Positions 7,042-11,786 of a DNA stretch of 11,786 bases are shown here, one piece after another. The notes below the pieces were generated by a model. It was not told the origin of the DNA. It saw only the letters and a program-made list of their open reading frames with translations, and did not search any database. Source of the stretch: Bacteroidales bacterium (GTDB lineage Bacteria; Bacteroidota; Bacteroidia; Bacteroidales; ML635J-15); NCBI GenBank assembly GCA_028696755.1, contig JAQVGK010000052.1, forward strand, positions 1-11,786, written 5' to 3'. Numbering within the stretch: the stretch's first letter is position 1; every line of letters starts with the position of its first letter. The translations under genes were made by a program, and so were the position numbers.

Positions 7042-8181
7042 TTAATCATTCCCGCAAAAACTATCGTGTAAAATTTCAACAATTTCTCCTTTCGTGTTAA
7101 TCCTTAAACATTTTTGACCTTTTTGGACTATAGCAGTTCCATTTTCAAAATTGCAAAAATCATCGAAGGGCCCAGAAATAACTATATCACCTTTAGAATT
7201 TATCACATAAAACTCGCCAAATTCATCAGTTTGGGAGACAAAGCATAATCCATCACAAAAATTTCCAGCAAAAGTAAACTTTATAGGTACCGCAATTCCT
7301 CCAATTTCATTGATAAAACCATATCTATTGTTTAATTCAACCAATGCTAATCCATCATTAATCGAATAGGCATTGTAATATTTTGGCTCAACAATCCATT
7401 GGCCTTTTTTATTAATGTAACCCCAACAATTTTCATAGCTCTCAGAATTTACACAAACTGGAGCGATTCCCGATTTAAATTCTCGAAAATCTTTAAACCT
7501 AAACCCAGTAATCAGTTCACCTTTGAGATTTATAAAACTATATAATCCTTCTGAATTTTTAACTGGAGCCATTCCATCCGAAAAACCGTATATATAGACA
7601 CTGTTATCCAACTCATTCGTTTGGGTAACACATTCGTAAGGAATATCGAGAACTTTTGTAAATGTGTTATCAATAAAAACCCAATTATCTAAATAACTTG
7701 CAGGTGCATAACCTTGGCTAAAGTCACCTATTAACTGAAAATCTGATATTGTACTAGGTATCCCAATCCCCGAAAAAGTGAATGAAATTCTTTCACCATT
7801 AGACAGTTCAAATCCCATCATTTTCTTAAACCTACCAGGTCTTTTAATAAATGTAAAACATACTGTAAAGTGGTAGATTTCATTCTTTTTCAATTTTTCT
7901 TGTGGATAATCACAAATAAAATGAGGATCACCAGTCCATGCTCGAGTTATTATAACATCTTCATCGCCAACATACTTAAAATATTTGTAGAGCTTCCCAG
8001 TAGTTTGTGGAACAAATCCTAGATTATGAGTTAATGAATCGGTAACAAAACTATAACACGTATCTTTAAAGCTTATGCTTTGTGGGTTAACAACAGTATC
8101 ACAATAAACGATTGATTTTATCTGCGAAAAACCTAGTTCTGCAAAAGCCAGCAAAAGTAAAGTAAGTCTGAAATAATTCAT
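7042..8181 (-). CDS. Secreted WG-repeat protein with an N-terminal DUF1573-like domain
   Basis: A 379-residue protein with a signal peptide (1-20, ending GFSQ) and the ATG at 8181. Residues about 58-140 resemble DUF1573, an immunoglobulin-like fold common in Bacteroidota: KYFKYVGDEDVIITRAW (66-82), a single Cys at 90, then a strand pair ending in FTFSGIGIP (134-142). Residues about 150-370 hold degenerate WG repeats, such as LYSFINLKGELI (213-224), CWGYINKKGQWIVEPKYYN (252-270) and RYGFINEIGGIAVPIKF (286-302), with linking blocks like DGLALVELN. WG repeats form beta-rich arrays, probably for binding. There is no T9SS sorting domain, so it is likely periplasmic. It starts 26 bases after the stop of the small secreted gene upstream, with no promoter box between, so the two are probably co-transcribed. 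WG repeats are clear, the DUF1573 part is less certain, and the function is unknown. Confidence 0.85.
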   Translation of the reverse strand: MNYFRLTLLLLAFAELGFSQIKSIVYCDTVVNPQSISFKDTCYSFVTDSLTHNLGFVPQTTGKLYKYFKYVGDEDVIITRAWTGDPHFICDYPQEKLKKNEIYHFTVCFTFIKRPGRFKKMMGFELSNGERISFTFSGIGIPSTISDFQLIGDFSQGYAPASYLDNWVFIDNTFTKVLDIPYECVTQTNELDNSVYIYGFSDGMAPVKNSEGLYSFINLKGELITGFRFKDFREFKSGIAPVCVNSESYENCWGYINKKGQWIVEPKYYNAYSINDGLALVELNNRYGFINEIGGIAVPIKFTFAGNFCDGLCFVSQTDEFGEFYVINSKGDIVISGPFDDFCNFENGTAIVQKGQKCLRINTKGEIVEILHDSFCGND

Positions 8182-8207
8182 TAAATGAGTTTAAAAATTC
8201 AAATATT

Positions 8208-8606
8208 TTAATAATATCCAAAGTAAACAGTATTATCGTCGGTTGTCTCGATAACAACTGTTATTTGCCTGTCCACACCATAATCGTAGAAGGTCCATCT
8301 ACCATCGCCATCTGCAGTATATGAATCGTTAAACTTTTCCAGCATTGTGTCAAAAGCAGACTGAGAACTTGGAAAAACATAGCTTACTATGCAGTATTCG
8401 TCATCGTCAAAAAAATACATTGCAGAAGATGAAGAACTCTCGGCCATAATAAAAGGCTGTCCATTATCGTCAATTCCAGATGATGTAACCGATGACCCAA
8501 GCGACGATTCTACTTGCCAGTAACTCTTACCTGTCATGCAGCCCTGTGCTTTTGACGGAATAGTAGCAATTGCAAATAGTGCAAAGATTAAAACTAGTTT
8601 TTTCAT
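8208..8606 (-). CDS. Small secreted protein, unrecognised family
   Basis: I start at the ATG at 8606 (132 residues, MKKLVLIFALFAIA). The frame reaches a TTG at 8624, but that would put six codons in front of a perfect signal peptide. The signal peptide covers about 1-21, ending SKAQ. A Cys follows just after, but the residues before it do not form a standard lipobox. The mature part is acidic and Ser-rich: SSLGSSVTSSG (34-44), ESSSSSAMYFFDDDEYC (56-72) and a C-terminal beta-rich part ending in VYFGYY. Two Cys (23 and 72) could pair after export. The pattern is compatible with a small beta-sheet domain, but I do not recognise a family. It has its own -7 box at 8635-8642 and probably heads a two-gene operon with the WG-repeat gene. 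Confidence 0.8.
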   Translation of the reverse strand: MKKLVLIFALFAIATIPSKAQGCMTGKSYWQVESSLGSSVTSSGIDDNGQPFIMAESSSSSAMYFFDDDEYCIVSYVFPSSQSAFDTMLEKFNDSYTADGDGRWTFYDYGVDRQITVVIETTDDNTVYFGYY

Positions 8607-8634
8607 GATGTGTATTTTTATCAATTGAGTAATG

Positions 8635-8642
8635 CAAATTTA
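8635..8642 (-). promoter_or_regulatory. Candidate Bacteroidota -7 box for the small secreted gene and WG-repeat gene
   Basis: The minus strand reads TAAATTTG, an exact TAnnTTTG match, 28 bases upstream of the ATG at 8606, giving a predicted leader of about 20-22 bases. The -33 element is not obvious. The same octamer occurs at the hydrolase promoter (10146-10153). It supports transcription of 8606-7042 separately from the hydrolase upstream. Confidence 0.5.
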
Positions 8643-8670
8643 GCAAATTTTGGAAATAAAAATGCTATTC

Positions 8671-8691
8671 ATTATCCTTTTTGGGCATAAT
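8671..8691 (-). terminator. Weak candidate terminator after the T9SS hydrolase gene
   Basis: On the minus strand ATTATgCC pairs with GGATAAT across a CAAAAA loop (seven pairs and one bulged G), 5 bases past the stop codon at 8697. The following sequence reaches TTTTTATTT only after nine more bases, so the hairpin and T-run are not well spaced. It may only slow polymerase. Confidence 0.25.
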
Positions 8692-8696
8692 TGACA

Positions 8697-10103
8697 TTAC
8701 CTAACAACTTGAAAAACAATTCTTACATTATTTATTGTTGAGAAAATATAGGTTCCTGGCTTAAATACACTTAAATCAATTTTCATTTTTTGCACATTGA
8801 TGATACCAGATTCTATTTGCTTTGAAGCCAGATCACAAATTTTGTACTCTGCTCCTATAAAAGCATTATTTGATTCAAAAGTTATACTTTCTGTTGCCGG
8901 ATTTGGGTAAAACCATAATGATTCTGGCAAAATATTTTCGTCCACAATTGTTGTTTCGCAGTTCGTTGCTGGATTATTTGAACTTAAAGCAATTTGATCA
9001 GCGAAGAGATTTGCCATATTCTGTGCCCTAAGTTGCAGATTGTCGATTGAATGTCCGTTCGAAAAACAATTGTTTAAGTAATCATAATTATAAATAATAT
9101 CAGCATGAAATGGAGGTGCAGTTTCTCCCAAATTTCCAAGGTAGTTCTTCATATCTTCACCACCATGTGCACTCGGGTAAAAATAGTATGGTTGACAGAT
9201 ATTCGATTGCTGATAGCACTCCCAACTCACTCGTCCTAACAGTCTACCATATTCATAGTTAACAATAACATCCGACCCTTGATGAAAAATGTAAACAGGT
9301 TTTATAAATGATGATTGGTCGAAAATGCTTAAATCAAACACCCCACCATAAAAACTACCAACGCCCTGAACATCGGAATTGTATATACCAGTATGTAAGT
9401 CGCCTTCGATACTTCCTAAATCAGGTCGTTCGAGATTTAATGATTCGGGAATACAACCGTAAGTGGCAAGATCGAGATCGGGAGTTGGTGCATTTGTAAT
9501 CGAATAGCAATCGGCAGGCTTTATGCTTTCACTATTGGTAAAGGCAGCAGATAATGCGATAAACGCACCAGCACTCTCGCCAACGATAAACACATTGTTA
9601 ATATCGGTAGAGTCTTCGGCAAATCTGCTTTTCATGAATCGAATAGCTCCCTTCGTATCTTGTACTGCTCTAAAATTTGCTCGAACAACTTCTGAGCTAT
9701 CGCAGATATAAGCACAAGGAGCCGAAATATTGGTATTACAGATCGCATACATTGCATAGTTGGATGTCTTATGCGTACCTAATCGGTAATTTATATTGGC
9801 AACAACGTACCCACGTTTAGCATATTCACGGGACAATAAAACAGTATTAATATCTTCTTTACTACCCGAAACCCACGCTCCGCCGTGAACAATTATCATT
9901 ATTGGTCTAAGACAGTTTCCATCATTTTTTGGTTTGTAAATATCGGCCATTAACACAGTTTGATTTCCAGCATAGTCGGTAGCTACACCATAACTGATGT
10001 TCATTATACTATCATATTCATACAATGCTTGCGAATACGGGAGCTGAGAATGAACCTTGAAAAATGATACTGTGAGTAACAGTAATATTAATACTTTTTT
10101 CAT
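8697..10103 (-). CDS. Secreted alpha/beta hydrolase (carboxylesterase type) with T9SS type A sorting domain
   Basis: A 468-residue protein with a signal peptide (1-19 or 20, ending VHSQ). The hydrolase domain covers about 30-370: oxyanion-hole motif HGGAW (73-77), nucleophile elbow GESAG (175-179) with Ser177, likely acid Asp278 in HQGSDVIVNY and likely base His313 in SAHGGED. This HGG plus G-x-S-x-G arrangement matches acetyl- and feruloyl-esterase or BD-FAE-like enzymes that cleave ester groups. Polysaccharide side-chain esters are a plausible substrate, but nothing here fixes it. Residues about 391-468 form the T9SS sorting domain, with FYPNPATESI (398-407) and FKPGTYIF (447-454), ending in FQVVR. 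Eight or more Cys in the mature protein suggest disulfides after export. It starts at the ATG at 10103, preceded by a -7 box and paired palindromes, and is probably transcribed alone. Confidence 0.93.
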   Translation of the reverse strand: MKKVLILLLLTVSFFKVHSQLPYSQALYEYDSIMNISYGVATDYAGNQTVLMADIYKPKNDGNCLRPIMIIVHGGAWVSGSKEDINTVLLSREYAKRGYVVANINYRLGTHKTSNYAMYAICNTNISAPCAYICDSSEVVRANFRAVQDTKGAIRFMKSRFAEDSTDINNVFIVGESAGAFIALSAAFTNSESIKPADCYSITNAPTPDLDLATYGCIPESLNLERPDLGSIEGDLHTGIYNSDVQGVGSFYGGVFDLSIFDQSSFIKPVYIFHQGSDVIVNYEYGRLLGRVSWECYQQSNICQPYYFYPSAHGGEDMKNYLGNLGETAPPFHADIIYNYDYLNNCFSNGHSIDNLQLRAQNMANLFADQIALSSNNPATNCETTIVDENILPESLWFYPNPATESITFESNNAFIGAEYKICDLASKQIESGIINVQKMKIDLSVFKPGTYIFSTINNVRIVFQVVR

Positions 10104-10112
10104 ACGTTTTTA

Positions 10113-10153
10113 TTGTTAAACAAACAATTGATTGGTTTTGTTAAACAAATTTA
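10113..10153 (-). promoter_or_regulatory. Hydrolase promoter box with two TTGTTAAACAAA palindromic sites
   Basis: The minus strand reads TAAATTTG at 10153-10146, an exact -7 box match 42 bases upstream of the ATG at 10103. The near-perfect palindrome TTGTTAAACAA lies at 10113-10123 and again at 10138-10148, each extended by one A to an identical 12-base word, 25 bases apart. The second copy overlaps the -7 box and the predicted start site; the first is in the leader. Two identical dyads at a promoter look like repressor binding sites. No regulator gene lies next to it. Confidence 0.5.
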
Positions 10154-10200
10154 CGGTTTTATTTGCTATAACTTTTTTCTGTTTTGAAAAAATCACCAAT

Positions 10201-11577
10201 TTACCTCTCCACCTTTCCTCTAGCAAACGAAAAGTAAATTCCGGCAGCGCAAACAGCAGCAAAACTTGCAAATCCCCAGTTTACTGCTTTCATAAATGTT
10301 TCGTTTGGAATTGATTTAACTGCATGATCTCCAAAAAGTGCTGCAAAAAAAAGTGTTACAATTGTCATACTAGTAATTTGACCCAAAACACGCACTGTTG
10401 CAGATGTTCCAGATGCTAATCCATATTGTGATTTATCAACTGAACCCATAATTGTGTTCATGTTTGGTGATGAGAACATTGCAAAACCAAGTCCCATAGC
10501 AACTAGTAAAATCACAATAAGCCAAATTGGTGTTATAGGCGAAATAAACGAAAATGCTATAAGTCCAGCAGTGCACAAACTCATTCCAGTTGTTGCCAAA
10601 AATCGTGGTTGAATTTTGTCCGACAGTCGGCCAGCAAGTGGCGAAAGTGTTGCCATAACAATTGGCTGAGCAATTAAAATCAGCCCGGCATCACGTGGCG
10701 ACATGGCTCTTACTTTTTGCAGATACAGACTCAGCAAAAAGACTATTGCAAAAGTAGCAGAGTAATTAATTAACGCTGCAATATTTGAAAATGCGAACAA
10801 TCTGTTCTGAGTGAATAACTTTGTTTCAAACACCGGAAATTTTGATCTTGCTTCCACAAACCAAAATGCAACAAGAAATACAAATCCACCAGCAAGCAAA
10901 ACCCAGCCTGTAAGAGAAGGGATTTCGGACGATCCGTAAACCATCGCAAATAATCCAGGCATATAGAGTAAACTACCTTTAAAGTTTACTTTTGGGTGCA
11001 GATCATTTAAGATTTCATCTTTTCCAAGATAGATAAATGCAATTAGTGTTGTTATTACTCCTATAACTGCTGTAATGTAAAACAACATTCGCCAGCCTGC
11101 GTATTGAGTGATAATACCTCCCAACATTGGACCAAAAGCTAAACCCATATAAACCGATGCTACCGAAATTCCAAGAACTCTCCCCCTGTGTTGCGGAGGA
11201 AAAGCAGTAATTAGAATTGCTGGTCCGGTTGTAGACGTAAGTGCAGCACCAATACCCTGCAAAAACCTAAATGCAATAAGCCAACCTCCTGCTGGTGCAA
11301 ATCCACTGGCAATTGAGGCAAGCACAAAAATAATTATTCCCGATTTGTAAAATTTTCTAACACCAATAATATCGCTCAATCTGCCAGCAGGCAGCAGAAA
11401 CATTGCCGACGAAAGCAAAAACGAAGTAACAACCCAGCTTAACTGAACAGCATCGAGTTTAAAGCTTTTCTCGATTTCGGGCAATGCAATATTTACCGAC
11501 GAAATCAAGAATGTGCCCATAAAAGAGGTGATTGCCACAATGGCAAGAATCGAATATTGTTTTTTTGTGTAAGGCAT
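10201..11577 (-). CDS. MFS drug exporter, DHA2 (EmrB/QacA-like) family
   Basis: A 458-residue integral inner-membrane protein, hydrophobic throughout, with about 13-14 likely helices. MFS motif A is GRLSDIIGVRK (65-75), preceded by the family's WVVTSFLLSSA (48-58). The motif B region is RFLQGIGAA (104-112), and the motif C region is GLAFGPMLGGIITQYAGWR (145-163) with the G-P-x-x-G-G pattern of proton-driven drug antiporters. A second GRLSDKI (316-322) marks the other half. WVVTSF and GGxxxxxxGWR favour DHA2 over 12-helix exporters. Length is slightly short for DHA2 (often 480-520). It probably expels lipophilic toxic compounds in exchange for protons; the substrate cannot be told from sequence. 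No HlyD-type adaptor (EmrA) or regulator gene is adjacent, so it probably acts alone. The ATG at 11577 is preceded by an A/T-rich leader without a Shine-Dalgarno. Confidence 0.92.
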   Translation of the reverse strand: MPYTKKQYSILAIVAITSFMGTFLISSVNIALPEIEKSFKLDAVQLSWVVTSFLLSSAMFLLPAGRLSDIIGVRKFYKSGIIIFVLASIASGFAPAGGWLIAFRFLQGIGAALTSTTGPAILITAFPPQHRGRVLGISVASVYMGLAFGPMLGGIITQYAGWRMLFYITAVIGVITTLIAFIYLGKDEILNDLHPKVNFKGSLLYMPGLFAMVYGSSEIPSLTGWVLLAGGFVFLVAFWFVEARSKFPVFETKLFTQNRLFAFSNIAALINYSATFAIVFLLSLYLQKVRAMSPRDAGLILIAQPIVMATLSPLAGRLSDKIQPRFLATTGMSLCTAGLIAFSFISPITPIWLIVILLVAMGLGFAMFSSPNMNTIMGSVDKSQYGLASGTSATVRVLGQITSMTIVTLFFAALFGDHAVKSIPNETFMKAVNWGFASFAAVCAAGIYFSFARGKVER

Positions 11578-11676
11578 TTTAGAAAATTTGGGGTAAAATT
11601 AGGAAAAATCGAGTTTAACTGTTTAAAATTTATCAGTATTTAAATAGCTGTTGTTCAAGATGAAATTTTAAAAACG

Positions 11677-11698
11677 GCATGGCGCATGGGGCATGGGG
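11677..11698. repeat. GC-rich 7-base tandem repeat (three units)
   Basis: GCATGGC (11677-11683), GCATGGG (11684-11690) and GCATGGG plus an extra G (11691-11698) stand head to tail in otherwise AT-rich non-coding DNA, about 100 bases upstream of the MFS gene. It is a small variable-number repeat candidate. Confidence 0.75.
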
Positions 11699-11720
11699 CT
11701 CAAATTGTAGAGAGTATAGC

Positions 11721-11785
11721 ATTTGTGCTAAAAACAGCATTATGCAAAATATACGAATAGTATAATATCATTTTCTAGCACAAAT
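11721..11785. repeat. 10-base inverted repeat near the right window edge
   Basis: ATTTGTGCTA at 11721-11730 is repeated in inverted form as TAGCACAAAT at 11776-11785, with 45 bases between. After one further base the match continues as A-rich on the inner side. The left copy also forms its own short hairpin TAGCA-TTTG-TGCTA (11717-11730). The right copy is one base from the window end, so it may be longer. No ORF is seen in 11578-11786. Confidence 0.55.
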
Positions 11786-11786
11786 C

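Noticed and set aside
8532..8550. Lipoprotein signal on the small secreted protein (Cys after KAQG)
   Set aside because: The residues before the Cys (A-Q-G) lack the normal lipobox pattern, so ordinary signal peptidase I cleavage is more likely.
8607..8624. TTG at 8624 as start of the small secreted protein
   Set aside because: It would place six extra residues before a standard signal peptide that begins with MKKL at the ATG at 8606.
5649..11577. One long minus-strand operon from the MFS gene to the aminotransferase
   Set aside because: Gaps of 76 to 97 bases, exact -7 boxes before the hydrolase and the small secreted gene, and unrelated functions argue for several separate units.
11578..11640. 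Promoter box for the MFS gene
   Set aside because: TAATTTTA and TAAATTTT resemble TAnnTTTG but lack the final G, and no -33 element supports either.

Overview
The window looks like chromosomal DNA of a low-GC member of the Bacteroidota, probably Bacteroidales-like. Three things point there. Two secreted proteins end in a type IX secretion (T9SS type A) sorting domain, with the usual YPNP motif and a C-terminal basic or hydrophobic strand. Several genes have a TAnnTTTG -7 promoter box, the Bacteroidota form, and no Shine-Dalgarno sequence. The gene families are also typical: GH20 hexosaminidase, AAA ATPase with DUF4143, WG-repeat protein.

Layout, left to right. Positions 1-634 (minus) hold the first 211 codons of an exported GH20 beta-N-acetylhexosaminidase cut by the window edge. 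Positions 746-1939 (minus) encode an ATPase/DUF4143 protein with its own promoter region, which contains repeated TATAATGAAAA sites. A strong AT-rich terminator at 2085-2127 closes the large secreted T9SS protein at 2146-4836 (minus). A 273-base divergent gap follows, then the only plus-strand gene (5110-5643), a Gln/Tyr/Pro-rich two-helix membrane protein. It converges, with only 5 bases between the stop codons, on a class III aminotransferase most like L-lysine 6-transaminase (5649-6965, minus). Upstream of that, all on the minus strand, lie a secreted WG-repeat protein (7042-8181), a small secreted orphan (8208-8606), a T9SS-exported alpha/beta hydrolase (8697-10103) and a 14-helix-type MFS drug exporter (10201-11577). 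The right edge (11578-11786) is non-coding and carries a 7-base tandem repeat and an inverted repeat.

Most genes appear to be separate transcription units. The likeliest operon is the small orphan plus the WG-repeat protein, 26 bases apart. Five of the nine genes encode proteins with export signals, so the region is rich in cell-surface and secreted functions: amino-sugar hydrolysis, an esterase-like enzyme, and large surface proteins. No RNA genes, insertion sequences, CRISPR arrays or phage genes were seen. I found no convincing new multi-gene system. The items most worth a second look are the paired TTGTTAAACAA sites at the hydrolase promoter, the TATAATGAAAA sites at the ATPase gene, the prion-like membrane protein and the small secreted orphan.
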